A DNA stretch of 64,000 nucleotides. Origin: JBGPEQ01 sp050180895. GTDB taxonomy: Bacteria; Pseudomonadota; Alphaproteobacteria; Dongiales; Dongiaceae. Positions 1-8,766 of the stretch are shown piece by piece. Position 1 is the stretch's first letter; each line of letters starts with the position of its first letter. The notes below the pieces were generated by a model. It did no database searches. It was not told the origin of the DNA and saw nothing but the letters and a program-made list of their open reading frames with translations. Location of the stretch: the NCBI GenBank assembly GCA_050180895.1, contig JBFXDS010000005.1:124001-188000 (forward strand), read 5' to 3'. The position numbers and the translations under genes were made by a program.

Positions 1-1
1 G

Positions 2-172
2 CTGCAGCTGCTCGAGACCTATGACGAGCTGAGCCGCCGGCGCAACGCGGAGATCGGCCGCAAGATCGACGAAGGCCTGGCGCAGCTCGATCGCGGCGAG
101 GGTATCTCCGGCGACGAGGCCCGCCGCCGGTCGAAAGCCGACCTGGCCGCGCGCCTCGCGTCCCCCCGGTGA
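2..172 (+). CDS. ParD-like antitoxin, C-terminal part (cut by window edge)
   Basis: The reading frame is open from the window edge to a TGA at 170-172 and encodes 56 residues. The sequence ends with an AEIGRKIDEGLAQLDRGEG-type stretch, which is typical of the toxin-wrapping C-terminal tail of ParD/CC2985-family antitoxins. The N-terminal ribbon-helix-helix DNA-binding part lies outside the window. Its stop overlaps the GTG start of the downstream ParE-like toxin (GTGA), the usual arrangement for translationally coupled toxin-antitoxin pairs. The antitoxin would neutralise the toxin and repress the shared promoter; that role is family knowledge. Confidence 0.75.
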   Translation: MQLLETYDELSRRRNAEIGRKIDEGLAQLDRGEGISGDEARRRSKADLAARLASPR

Positions 173-462
173 CGGCGTATGTCGTCGCGCCGGCGGCGAA
201 GGCGGATATCGACGAGATAGCGCTCCACATGGCCGCTGCCGATCGAGCGGCCGCCGAAAGGTTCATCGACGACGTCTACGATGCCTTCGACCTGCTGGCC
301 CTGCACCCTGGCCTGGGCCACCATCGTCGCGACCTTACGGACCGGCCGGTCCGCTTCTGGACCGTCATGCGCCGTTACATGATCGTCTACCGCGACCGTT
401 CGCCCATCGAGATCGTCCGCGTGCTGAGCGGCTATCGGGATATCGCGACTCTGCTCGGGTGA
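169..462 (+). CDS. ParE/RelE-superfamily toxin
   Basis: A 97-residue basic protein with the ParE fold pattern. It has an N-terminal beta strand and two helices (DIDEIALHMAAADRAAAERFIDDVYDAF), a loop with HPGLGHHRRDL, then beta strands VRFWTVMRRYMIVYR and IEIVRVLSGYRDI. The start is GTG, overlapping the antitoxin stop by four bases. ParE toxins typically inhibit DNA gyrase, whereas RelE relatives cleave mRNA; the lack of a clear RelE catalytic set favours ParE. The locus may stabilise this region or be a relic of mobile DNA. Confidence 0.85.
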   Translation: MTAYVVAPAAKADIDEIALHMAAADRAAAERFIDDVYDAFDLLALHPGLGHHRRDLTDRPVRFWTVMRRYMIVYRDRSPIEIVRVLSGYRDIATLLG

Positions 463-480
463 TCGTCAACCGCGTCGATG

Positions 481-685
481 GCCGGCAAAGCGGGAGCACC
501 ACAGCTGGCGCACGACGCTGCCAGCAAGTTCGCGGTGGTGGGTTTAACGAAATCGCTGGGCACCCGCGCGAACTGCGTGTGCCCCGGGGGATGTGGCCGA
601 CGTGGTGCTGTTCCTCGCCAGCGACCTCTCGCGCTTCATGGTCGCCGAGGCGGTCTGCGTGACGGACGGGGCGTGGATGGATTGA
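481..685 (+). pseudogene. Short-chain dehydrogenase/reductase remnant
   Basis: The first half reads HDAASKFAVVGLTKSLGTRANCVCPGG, matching the active-site helix of an SDR (x-A-S-K-x-x-V-x-G-L-T) followed by the N-x-V-x-P-G segment, but with the usual Tyr replaced and residues missing. About 100 bases on, a different frame reads DVVLFLASDLSRFMVAEAVCVTDGAWMD then stop, the classical SDR C-terminus. The N-terminal Rossmann half is absent. This is therefore a truncated, frameshifted gene left directly after the toxin gene. It has no plausible function. Confidence 0.75.
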
Positions 686-828
686 CGGGGCGGCCATATG
701 TCCGCTCGAATACTTTGGATGGACTTCTTACGAAGGACGATCGAAGCCATGACCATCAAATCGGACGCTCTTGGATTGCCTAATGTTGGGGTCAGACACA
801 TGTTTTCGCACCCTAACCTACCTGAGGG

Positions 829-2022
829 TCATGGTGTAGAAGGTTGCGTTATTTCCGGAGCGTTAGCCGATTGATCGCTCATTGCAGAACCGTCCCAAAC
901 CTCAAACTTGCCGTTTGTAAATGTGACGCCCTCACCGAAACGAGCTGTCACCGTGTCTAGGGGCTTAAATCCGTACTTGCCGTCATCATCCACCGTCACC
1001 GCGTCGAGCTTCGATACCCACGTGAATCCCGGGTACATCTGATCTGGGGCGGCGAAATTCTTTGGATCTCCCTTCAAGTGCCCGTAGAGATACTTGGCAA
1101 ATTTCAGCGGACCTCTTGGCCGCGAATATGCACCACCCCGCATACTTTCGGCTGAATCGGTGGCAACGTTACTGACCTCAATGATGGTATGTCTCACATG
1201 CTGTGCGGCACTGACCAATGCAGCGCATGCCCGTGGGCGCAGTAGCCCGAAGTTCTCCAGGCCATGCTCGAAGCGATCACTGACCCACTTCGCATCCTTG
1301 TGACAGATCGCGTCTCCATGGAATACCAGCCTCATGCGCGCTTGCTCGTCCAAGTACGGCGACAGCTTCATGGTGCCGCTCTCCTTGTAGCCCCATTCCG
1401 CTGCAAGCTGAATGTCATCAATGTCACGATCGAGTAGATGTTTGCGAAGTGCGGCAGTCTTCAGGTTCTCGACCGCCATGAAAAGGTGCGCCATCGCCAG
1501 AACCTCACTGCCCAATGTCCAGTGACGGAGTGCGACTTGATATTGTGCGATCGCACGCATAAGCCGCGCTCGGTCTGGGTTTGCCACCAAAGCTGCAAGC
1601 AGGGAGCGAACGACACCAACATTAAGCACTCTGCCAGGAACTATCGTGACCGGACGTTCGGGCAGGAATGCCTGGAAGTATTCCCGCTCATCAATGCCAT
1701 CTGTAACTTCGAACGCAATGTCAGCGTCGAGTTCGCCAACGTAGGCGTTTGCGGTGAGGCCGATGATGTACGCTATTTCTCTTGCACCGTTGACATAAAC
1801 GTCAATGGCTTGTCGGACGGACTCTGCTGAACCTCGAATCTCGACCCAGAGATCTTCGGGGATCAAATGATCCATTTTCCTGTCAATATAGCGTGTGCGA
1901 AACACCATGCGCGCTGGCGGGCTGTTATCCAGCTGATAGTTCACAGAGTAGAAGTCATCTTGTTTGAATACGGCGCTAGCTTGAGCGCGCGCTACTACTA
2001 CGTACTGTTTCGAGGCGATCAC
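829..2022 (-). CDS. Hypothetical protein, lower-GC, unrecognised
   Basis: A 397-residue soluble protein with no signal peptide or membrane segment. I do not recognise the family. The middle (about residues 155-300) is strongly helical, with a stretch around VLAMAHLFMAVENLKTAALRK and a later RLVFHGD...CHKDAKW...RFEHGLENFG segment that loosely recalls the RNA-binding helices of HEPN-type proteins; this is a weak resemblance only. Base composition is visibly less GC-rich than the neighbouring genes, which suggests acquisition by transfer. The start is GTG with GGAG about ten bases upstream. It is a stand-alone gene beside the toxin-antitoxin locus. Confidence 0.6.
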   Translation of the reverse strand: MIASKQYVVVARAQASAVFKQDDFYSVNYQLDNSPPARMVFRTRYIDRKMDHLIPEDLWVEIRGSAESVRQAIDVYVNGAREIAYIIGLTANAYVGELDADIAFEVTDGIDEREYFQAFLPERPVTIVPGRVLNVGVVRSLLAALVANPDRARLMRAIAQYQVALRHWTLGSEVLAMAHLFMAVENLKTAALRKHLLDRDIDDIQLAAEWGYKESGTMKLSPYLDEQARMRLVFHGDAICHKDAKWVSDRFEHGLENFGLLRPRACAALVSAAQHVRHTIIEVSNVATDSAESMRGGAYSRPRGPLKFAKYLYGHLKGDPKNFAAPDQMYPGFTWVSKLDAVTVDDDGKYGFKPLDTVTARFGEGVTFTNGKFEVWDGSAMSDQSANAPEITQPSTP

Positions 2023-2069
2023 GGCGCCATGCTCCGTAGGACATCAAAAGGAGCAATATAGCTGATTCG

Positions 2070-2888
2070 TCAGGCCCCCGGCTTCACCGCCGTCGCCAGA
2101 AGCGCCGCGTTCGGGATCTCCACGCCGGCGGGGGTGGCGAAGGCGCGGGCGTCGGCGATGACGGCGGCGAGGATGCTCGCCTGAGCGGCCGGCGTCTGGC
2201 GCTCGAAGATCAGGCGGGTGCGGACCATGCCGTCCTGCAGCAGGCGGGCGATCTCCTCCGGCTCGGTCGCGCGCCAGCGGATGTCGAGGTCGCGGCCGGC
2301 GATGGCGGTGAAGCCGGCGGCGGCCAGCAGGCGGTCGCGCGTCTCGGCCTCGGCGAACTGGAACATCGGCGGCGCCGGCGGCAGGCCCACCTCCAGGTCG
2401 CCGAGGCGCTGGAAGCTCTTCAGCAGGAGGCCGAGCAGCGTGCCGCCGGCGGCGGGGCCGTGCCAGACCGTGTAGGCGAAGCGGCCGCCGGGCCGCAGCA
2501 CGCGGAAGGCCTCGGCGATCGCCCGCTCCGGCCGCTCCATATGCAGCAGGCCGAAGCAGCAGGTGACGGCGTCGAAGTTGTTATCGTCGTAGGGCAGGGC
2601 GTCGGCGCTGCCGACGCGGAAGGTGAGGGCGGGGAAGAGGCGGCCGGCGCGCGCCGCCATCTCCGGCGCGATGTCGACGCCCTCGGCGATGGCGCCGCGG
2701 TCGGCGGCGGCCTTGGCCAGATGGCCGGTGCCGGAGGCGACATCGAGCAGGCGCTTGCCGCCGAGGTCGCCGAGGCCGTCGAGCAGCGGGGCGAAGGCCT
2801 GGCTGGTGAAGCCGAGGATGACGTCGGCGTAGGCGGCGGCGTTGCGGTTCCAGCCGTCGCGCTCCAGCGATGTGAATGTGTCTGCCAT
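2070..2888 (-). CDS. Class I SAM-dependent methyltransferase (UbiE/Methyltransf_11 type)
   Basis: A 272-residue protein. Motif I is LLDVASGTGHLAKAA (about residues 47-61), the acidic end of beta 2 is GVDIAPEMA, motif II is DAVTCCFGLLHM, and motif III is VLRPGGRFAYTVW. These place it among small-molecule methyltransferases that use S-adenosylmethionine; the substrate cannot be read from the sequence. A longer frame continues upstream, but the ATG at 2888 with a G-rich ribosome-binding site begins the conserved SLERDGWNRNAAAYAD lead-in, so it is preferred. It lies on the same strand as the MocR regulator, downstream of it. Confidence 0.85.
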   Translation of the reverse strand: MADTFTSLERDGWNRNAAAYADVILGFTSQAFAPLLDGLGDLGGKRLLDVASGTGHLAKAAADRGAIAEGVDIAPEMAARAGRLFPALTFRVGSADALPYDDNNFDAVTCCFGLLHMERPERAIAEAFRVLRPGGRFAYTVWHGPAAGGTLLGLLLKSFQRLGDLEVGLPPAPPMFQFAEAETRDRLLAAAGFTAIAGRDLDIRWRATEPEEIARLLQDGMVRTRLIFERQTPAAQASILAAVIADARAFATPAGVEIPNAALLATAVKPGA

Positions 2889-3033
2889 GCCCACCCCCGC
2901 CAGCCGCCGCTTGCGGCTCGTGGCACTCCGTCGCAGGCAAGCGATGATCCCACGCAGCTGCGGCGGCGGCAAGGCAGGGGCGAGCGGCCGGCCCTGCGCG
3001 AGTCCTGCGCCTTCGCCGCCGCGCGCCGATCCG

Positions 3034-4587
3034 TTACCCCAGCGCCTTCGCCAGCCTGCGGACGGCGGCGTCGACCTGGCGCTCGGGCAGGGCGGCATAG
3101 CCGAGGATCAGGCCCTGGCGCCGGGGTTGGCCGATCCCGCGGCCGCTCCCCGGGCCGATCCAATGCACCGAGAGCGCCGGGGCGGCGATGCCCGCCGCGG
3201 CGGCGCGGCGGCTGGCCTCGCGGTCGTCCATGCGGGCGGCGAGACCGTCCTGCAGGTAGCCGACCAGATGCATGCCGCCGGGATCGGGGCCGAACTGCAG
3301 CAGGCCGCCGAGATGGCGCTGCGCGGCGGCCACGAACAGCTCCTGCTTGATCCGGTAGCGCCGCCGCTGGCGGCGCAGATGAGCGCGGAGATGGCCCTCG
3401 GCGATGAAGGCCGCCAGGGCCGGCTGCGCCTGCATCGTGGGCTGCTCGTCGAAGGCCTGCTGCGCGGCCACGAAGGGCTGCACCAGATGCGGCGGCACGA
3501 CGAGGTAGCCGAGGCGCAGGGAGGGGAACAGCAGCTTCGCGAAGCTGCCGGCATAGAGCACGCGCCCGTCGCGGTCGAGGCTCTGCAGCGGCGCCGGCAG
3601 CCGGCCGGTGTAGCTCCATTCGCTCTCGTAGTCGTCCTCGAAGACCCAGGCATCGACCCGCCGCGCATGATCGAGGAGCGCCAGGCGGCGCGCCGCGCTC
3701 ATGGCCATGCCCAGCGGATACTGGTGCGAGGGGGCGACGCAGATCAGCCGCGGCCGCGCCGCGGCCCGCCGGCCGGCCTGGACCGACAGGCCCTCCGCGT
3801 CCACCGCCACCGGCACCAGCCTGGCGCCGGCGGCGACGAGGGGCCCGCGCAGCGGCGGGTAGCCGGGATCCTCCAGCCAGACCGGATCGCCCGGATCGAG
3901 CAGCAGGCGCGCGGCCACCGTCAGCGCCTGGCGGATCCCCGACACGACGACGACCTGACCGGCCGCCGCTTCGACGCCGCGCGCCGCGGCCAGGTAGTGC
4001 GCGATCGCGGCGCGCAGCGGCGGATGGCCGGCCGCCTCCTTGCCGGCGACGAGCGCCGGCGCCGGCTGCCGCCAGCTTTCCCACAACAGCCGCCCCCACA
4101 GCTTGAAGGGGAAATCGGCGCAGTCCGGCTCGCCCGGCCGCAGCAGCCCGGCGGTCGTCACGGGACGGTTGGCCGGCGCGATCAGCGCCTGCCCGCGCGG
4201 CGCCAGCCGCGGACTCTGCCCGCGACTTTTTCCCGGAACGCCGACGGGGAGGGGCGGGCGCTCCGGCAGCTCGGCGGCCACGTAGGTGCCGCGGCCGCGG
4301 CGGGTCTCCAGGTAGCCTTCGCTCATGAGCTGCTCGAGGGCGAGCAGCACCGTGTTGCGGGCGACGTCCAGCTCCTCCGCCAGGGCGCGGCTCGACGGCA
4401 GGCGCGCGGCCGGGCGCAGGCGGCCGCCGAGGATCAGCTGCAGCAGCGCGTGACGGACCTGGCGGTGCAGCCGCTCGCCGCCGGCACGCTCGACATGCAC
4501 GGGGACCGGCGGCGCGAACGCCGCGGGCCGCTGCTGCGCGCGGCGCGCGCGTGGTTCCTTCTTTTTGGACGCGGTGGTTCTTTTCAT
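3034..4587 (-). CDS. MocR/PdxR-family regulator (GntR wHTH fused to aminotransferase-like domain)
   Basis: A 517-residue protein of the usual MocR size. An N-terminal GntR winged helix (LHRQVRHALLQLILGGRLRPAARLPSSRALAEELDVARNTV, about residues 40-85) is joined to a fold-type I aminotransferase domain. The PLP-lysine region SFAKLLFPSLRLGYLV and the upstream DDYESEW segment that holds the cofactor are present. Such proteins sense pyridoxal phosphate or an amino-acid adduct and regulate vitamin B6, taurine or GABA genes. No pdx or gab gene is adjacent, so the target is unknown. The downstream methyltransferase may be co-transcribed. Confidence 0.9.
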   Translation of the reverse strand: MKRTTASKKKEPRARRAQQRPAAFAPPVPVHVERAGGERLHRQVRHALLQLILGGRLRPAARLPSSRALAEELDVARNTVLLALEQLMSEGYLETRRGRGTYVAAELPERPPLPVGVPGKSRGQSPRLAPRGQALIAPANRPVTTAGLLRPGEPDCADFPFKLWGRLLWESWRQPAPALVAGKEAAGHPPLRAAIAHYLAAARGVEAAAGQVVVVSGIRQALTVAARLLLDPGDPVWLEDPGYPPLRGPLVAAGARLVPVAVDAEGLSVQAGRRAAARPRLICVAPSHQYPLGMAMSAARRLALLDHARRVDAWVFEDDYESEWSYTGRLPAPLQSLDRDGRVLYAGSFAKLLFPSLRLGYLVVPPHLVQPFVAAQQAFDEQPTMQAQPALAAFIAEGHLRAHLRRQRRRYRIKQELFVAAAQRHLGGLLQFGPDPGGMHLVGYLQDGLAARMDDREASRRAAAAGIAAPALSVHWIGPGSGRGIGQPRRQGLILGYAALPERQVDAAVRRLAKALG

Positions 4588-4837
4588 CGGCGCGCGGCGG
4601 ATTTACTAGGAATGTGGTCGTCGAGTGTCGTGGGTCTCCATCGATTTCCGGCCGCAAGACCAAGGAACCAGGCCCGCCGCGGGCGGCGGATACGAGGGCC
4701 GGCGTTCGGAGCCGACGGAGTGCCCCGTGAGACGGCAGGGATCGTCCTGCTGCGACCCTGCCGAGGCGCGCTCAGCCTCACCGACGATCGACGGGAGCCG
4801 CAGCCGGCAGGGCTGCGTGGGGTGGGAGACAGAGCCG

Positions 4838-5083
4838 ATGGTTTCGGTCGTTGCGCTGCTCTGCGCCGCGATGATCCCGCGGGCGGAGTGTACGCACCAA
4901 ACTGCAATCGACGTCATACGGATGGGAGACGCCGCGAACGAGCTGGTCTGCATGCGCGACAGCATGATGACCTTGGCGTCGCTGGCGATCCGGGCGAGGC
5001 CGGACGAATACTGGAAGATCGTCTGCGCCGCGCCCGACGGGGCGGTCCTGGTCGGGGAGAGGGACGACGAAACGGACAAGTGA
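4838..5083 (+). CDS. Small exported hypothetical protein
   Basis: An 81-residue protein starting at an ATG preceded by GGGAGA. The first 17 residues (MVSVVALLCAAMIPRAE) resemble a short signal peptide. The remainder contains two cysteines flanking a conserved-looking ELVCMRDSMMTLASLAIRAR helix and a WKIVC segment. A longer frame runs upstream but has irregular codon use, so the internal ATG is preferred. It resembles small periplasmic proteins seen in rhizobia-like bacteria, but I cannot name a family or function. Confidence 0.5.
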   Translation: MVSVVALLCAAMIPRAECTHQTAIDVIRMGDAANELVCMRDSMMTLASLAIRARPDEYWKIVCAAPDGAVLVGERDDETDK

Positions 5084-5374
5084 AGCCCCTTCCCGGCCGG
5101 CGCGGACCGGCGCCCCCGCGGGCGGGAGCGCCACAGTCCGACAACGGACGGCGGGCGACGATATTCCGCGCCGCGGCGGACGCGCCCGGCGCGGTCGGTT
5201 AACGCTTCGAAACGCCGGTTGCGACTGACCATTCTGGCCAACCCGACACCGGAACAAGGCGCGCCGTCTCGTCAGCGGCTCAGGCGCCGAGCCTCGAGCG
5301 AACAGGCGGCAACGCCGATCGGGGGTCGGCTGTCCCGGCCCCCGGCCGCGGATCGCTCTCAAGCGGTGCAGCGT

Positions 5375-6349
5375 CTATGCTGCGCCCAGCCGCATCATCG
5401 CCAGCGCGGCGCGGCCGTTGGGGCCGTAGGGATTGCCGAGGGTCTCGGCCATCTCGTTGTGGTGGTAGTTGAACGCCTTGATGAGCTCGACGGGCTTGCC
5501 GGCCTTCGTCACGGCCTCGGCGAAGACGCGGTTCTGGCGCTGGAACTCCGGCGTCTCGAAGGTGCCGTAGGAGACGACGAGAGGGGCCGTCAGCCTGTCG
5601 ATGTGGTACTGCGGGCTCATCGCGTTCTCCATCGCGTCGGTGAACTTGATGTAGCTGCGGCGCCAGGAGAGGCGGACCGGGCGCATGTCGTACATGCCGC
5701 TCATGCAGAGCCCGCCCTTGATCAGGTCGGCGGGCAGGCCGAATTCGGCCGGCCAATCGGTCACCAGGGCGACGGCGCAGAGATGGCCGCCGGAGGAGTG
5801 GCCGCCGACATAGAGCCGCTCTGGATCGCCGCCGAAGCTCGCGGCGTTCCGATAGACCCAGGCGACGGCGCGGCGGACTTGCGCCGCCAGCACGCCGAGA
5901 TCGCCGCCGACCTTGTCCACGCCGGCGAAATCGAGGGCGACGTAGTGCGCGCCGGCCCTGACGAACATCTCGGCGGGGTAGCCGTACTCGTGCGCCGAGC
6001 CGTAGAGCCAGATGCCGCCGTGGATAAAGACGAAGACCGGCGCCCTGGGCCGGTCGGTGCGGTAGATGTCCAGCGTCTCGACGTCGGTCGGGCCGTAGGC
6101 GACGCGCTGCGGCTTGCCGAGGCGCTTGCGCACGGCAGCGCTGCCGGCGTAGAGCCGGTCGGCCACGCGCTGACCCAGCGGCTCGTAGTATTCCTGCTTG
6201 TAGGCGGCGTCGAGCTCGAGCTGGTCGTAGTCGAGGAAGACGAGGGGGCCCTTCGCATGCTTCGGCGGGCCGATCTGGCATTGCTGCGCCAGGGCCGGCG
6301 TCGCGGCCATGGCGGCGGCGGCCAGCACCACGCGGCGAGTGATATGCAT
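5375..6349 (-). CDS. Exported alpha/beta hydrolase (BD-FAE/kynurenine formamidase-like)
   Basis: A 324-residue protein. It has an N-terminal signal peptide (MHITRRVVLAAAAMAATPALAQ; the RR pair and following hydrophobic stretch are compatible with Sec or Tat). The oxyanion-hole motif is HGGIW, the nucleophile elbow is GGHSSGGHL, and the C-terminal catalytic region is FNYHHNEM. The PLGQ...ADRLYAG opening is typical of the esterase/lipase group that includes kynurenine formamidase and feruloyl-esterase-like enzymes. It would act outside the cytoplasm on an ester or amide. The start at 6349 is set by the signal peptide; the longer frame has no rationale. Confidence 0.85.
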   Translation of the reverse strand: MHITRRVVLAAAAMAATPALAQQCQIGPPKHAKGPLVFLDYDQLELDAAYKQEYYEPLGQRVADRLYAGSAAVRKRLGKPQRVAYGPTDVETLDIYRTDRPRAPVFVFIHGGIWLYGSAHEYGYPAEMFVRAGAHYVALDFAGVDKVGGDLGVLAAQVRRAVAWVYRNAASFGGDPERLYVGGHSSGGHLCAVALVTDWPAEFGLPADLIKGGLCMSGMYDMRPVRLSWRRSYIKFTDAMENAMSPQYHIDRLTAPLVVSYGTFETPEFQRQNRVFAEAVTKAGKPVELIKAFNYHHNEMAETLGNPYGPNGRAALAMMRLGAA

Positions 6350-6597
6350 GAGTGGACCCTCCCGCTCGTGACGAGTCGCTTGCGGTTTGACGCGAAGGAG
6401 CGCTCGCCCGTCCCCAATGGATTGAACCACAGAGACGCAAAGACGCTGAGAGGAATTTTTGGCCGCCGGCGGGTGCCGATCGCAGCCTTCACTTTCGCCG
6501 CCATCCGGCGGGCGACGAAGCGCCGCGCGCATGCGCGTTGGAGAGCGGGCGCCGGTCGGCTATTGTCGCGGGAACGCCGTCGTCCACGGGAGCACGC

Positions 6598-7185
6598 ATG
6601 ACGCCGCTCGCGCCGCCGTTCCGGGCGGCCACCATCGAGGATGCCGCGGCGCTGGCCGAGCTGGTGAACCATGCCGGCGAGGGCCTGCCGCTCCATCTCT
6701 GGGGCAAGCTGGCGGCGCCCGGCGAGACCGCCTGGGAGGTCGGGCGGCGGCGGGCGGCGCGCGCGACGGGCAGCTTCTCCTACCGCAATGCGACGGTGGT
6801 CGAGGCGGAGGGGCGCTGCGCCGGCGGCCTCATCGGCTACGACATCCCCGACGCGCCGGCGCCGATCCCCGCCGACATGCCGGCGATGTTCGCGCCGCTG
6901 CAGGCGCTGGAGAACCTGGCGCCCGGCACCTGGTACGTGAACGTGCTGGCGGTGATGCCGGCGTGGCGCGGGCGCGGGTTCGGCACCCGGCTCCTCGCCC
7001 TGGCCGACGCGACGGCGCGGGCGCGCGGGCGGCGAGGCCTGAGCGTCATCGTCGCCGACGCCAACGCCGGCGCGCGCCGGCTCTACGAGCGCTGCGGCTA
7101 CCGCGCGGCGGCGGCGGGCGACATGGTGAAGGAGGACTGGGACGGCGCGGGGCGGCAGTGGGTGCTGCTGACGAAGCGCCTCTGA
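6598..7185 (+). CDS. GNAT-family N-acetyltransferase
   Basis: A 195-residue protein. The acetyl-CoA binding core is visible as LAVMPAWRGRGFGTRLLALA (about residues 116-135), the Q/RxxGxG/A motif, preceded by a beta strand and followed by GLSVIVADANAGARRLYERCGYR, the standard motif B. The N-terminal half contains a FRAATIEDAAALAELVNHAGEG lead-in typical of GNATs acting on small molecules or amino groups. The ATG at 6598 is chosen because the fold begins directly after it. No partner gene points to the substrate. Confidence 0.9.
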   Translation: MTPLAPPFRAATIEDAAALAELVNHAGEGLPLHLWGKLAAPGETAWEVGRRRAARATGSFSYRNATVVEAEGRCAGGLIGYDIPDAPAPIPADMPAMFAPLQALENLAPGTWYVNVLAVMPAWRGRGFGTRLLALADATARARGRRGLSVIVADANAGARRLYERCGYRAAAAGDMVKEDWDGAGRQWVLLTKRL

Positions 7186-7329
7186 GCGGGTGCGGTCCGG
7201 GCGATGGACGATCCGGCGTGACCGGCGGCGTTAAGAAGTGTTAAAGTCGCGGCGCGAGAACGCGGCCAGGGTGCCGGCGACGCCCAGGGGGCGGTTGGAT
7301 TCTGCGTGACCATCCGGGGCGGAGGGGGA

Positions 7330-8439
7330 ATGACGCGCTCCACTCACATCGATGCCAGGGCCGAGGCCGTGGCCGACGACGACGCGATGGCGGCCGGCGA
7401 CATCGCCTTGCCCGCGGACCTGCTGAGCCCGCTGCACGAGCAGCCATCCGCCCGTGCCGGCGCGGCGGCCGAGGCGGCGCGGCGGCTGCGCGACGAAATC
7501 GCGGCTTCGGCGGATTTCCGGGAGGCGCCGACGCTCGCGGCGCCTGCCGCATCGCCGGAGGCGGGGACCGCGCCCGCGGCCCTGCCGGCGCCGGGCGCGC
7601 GGCCGGGGCCGCGGCTGGAGCGGGTGCCGACCCTGGCCATTCGGCCGTCGGCGACCCTCGCGCGGCAGCGGCTGGACGCCGCCGACCTGCGTGAGCTGGC
7701 GGCCTCGATCAAGGGCAACGGGCTGGCCCAGCCGCTGCTCGTGCGCCTGCTCTCGGAGCAGCCGCGCATGTACGAGCTGTTCGCCGGCTACCGGCGCTGG
7801 CGGGCGGCGCTGGCGGCGCGGGTGACGCATGTGCCGGTCATCGTCTTCGACGGGCTGCACGACGCCGTCGCGCTCGAACTCAACCTGCTGGAGAACCTGA
7901 ACCGCCGCGATCTCACCCTGATCGAGGAGGCGGAGATGTTCCGCCAGCTGGTGGACCGGCACGGCCGCACGGCCGGGCAGATCGCCGCCCTCACCGGCCG
8001 CAGCCTCAACCAGGTGAAGAACATGCTGTGCCTCGCGGCGCTGCCGGATTCGGTGAAGGCGCCGCTGCGCAGCGGGCAGATCAGCTTCGGCCATGCGCGC
8101 GTGCTGCTCGGCGCCGCCGATCCCGCGGCGCTGGCGCGGCGCATCGTCGCCGAGCGGCTGACGGTCCGCGAGACCGAGGCACTGACGGCGCTGCCGGCGG
8201 CCGCGGACGTCGCGCCGCCGCGGCCGGCGCCCGCCGACGGCGCCTGGCGCAGCGACACGCGGCTGCTGCAGGCGGAGCTCGGCGTCGCCGCCGGGGCCGC
8301 CTTCGAGGTGCGCACAGACCGCAGCCAGCCGGCGCTGGTGATCCGCGGCCGCAGCGAGAGCGAGCTCGAGACCGCCGTCGGCCTGTTGCGCCGGGCGCTG
8401 AAGCTGTTGCGTACAAGCGGCGCCGCCGCCGCGGAATAG
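7330..8439 (+). CDS. Orphan ParB/Spo0J-family partition-like protein
   Basis: A 369-residue protein. The ParB N-terminal domain is clear: the RxxL-type lead-in, FAGYRRWRAALAA (GxRRxxA box), and the LLENLNRRDLTLIEEAEMF arginine-patch region. A helix-turn-helix follows (AGQIAALTGRSLNQVKNMLCLAAL), then SFGHARVLLG. The C-terminal part is Ala-rich and would dimerise. The first 100 residues are a low-complexity extension. No ParA or replication gene is adjacent, so this is a solo ParB, perhaps a plasmid relic or a regulator. The ATG at 7330 follows GGAGGGGG and is preferred to the upstream start at 7306. Confidence 0.9.
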   Translation: MTRSTHIDARAEAVADDDAMAAGDIALPADLLSPLHEQPSARAGAAAEAARRLRDEIAASADFREAPTLAAPAASPEAGTAPAALPAPGARPGPRLERVPTLAIRPSATLARQRLDAADLRELAASIKGNGLAQPLLVRLLSEQPRMYELFAGYRRWRAALAARVTHVPVIVFDGLHDAVALELNLLENLNRRDLTLIEEAEMFRQLVDRHGRTAGQIAALTGRSLNQVKNMLCLAALPDSVKAPLRSGQISFGHARVLLGAADPAALARRIVAERLTVRETEALTALPAAADVAPPRPAPADGAWRSDTRLLQAELGVAAGAAFEVRTDRSQPALVIRGRSESELETAVGLLRRALKLLRTSGAAAAE

Positions 8440-8442
8440 GTG

Positions 8443-8521
8443 CGTCCTTCGACAAGCTCAGGATGAGGGAAAATCTTACTGGCACGAAGAAAGGCCCTCA
8501 TCCTGAGCTTGTCGAAGGACG
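8443..8521. repeat. Perfect 27-bp inverted repeat (REP-like hairpin) after parB
   Basis: The left arm 8443-8469 begins CGTCCTTCGACAAGCTCAGG. The right arm 8495-8521 is its exact reverse complement, separated by a 25-base loop. The pair sits just after the parB stop. Such CTTCGACAAGCTCAGG elements are commonly dispersed between genes in proteobacteria, so this may be a repetitive extragenic palindrome. It could also stop transcription, although there is no T-run. The rest of 8522-8766 holds no gene that I can support. Confidence 0.9.
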
Positions 8522-8766
8522 TACGGCGCTGATCCCAGCCGCGCGCAGACACCGCGTCGAGCGATGAGATGAACTCGGCGGCGCGGACGCCGACATTTAC
8601 TCCGGCCCCGTTTCTTCGGAGCGCCGTTTGGCAGGCTCCCGCCCGTTCCGCAGACAAAATATGGCGCGGCGAGCGCGAGAGCGCCCTTGGCGATTCGTAC
8701 CGGTCGTGTCTATGATCCGCAGCAATTCGCGCGCGGGCGAGCCGTCGCGCGGCGACGGGGAGGCGG

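Noticed and set aside
2420..4663. 747-codon minus-strand frame overlapping the MocR and methyltransferase genes
   Set aside because: It is a second frame of the same strand with Arg/Ala/Pro-rich low-complexity sequence; the MocR frame carries the true motifs.
2842..5202. Very long plus-strand open frame (786 codons) opposite the MocR gene
   Set aside because: It is an antisense shadow created by high GC; the minus strand encodes a complete GntR-aminotransferase protein and the plus frame has no recognisable domain.
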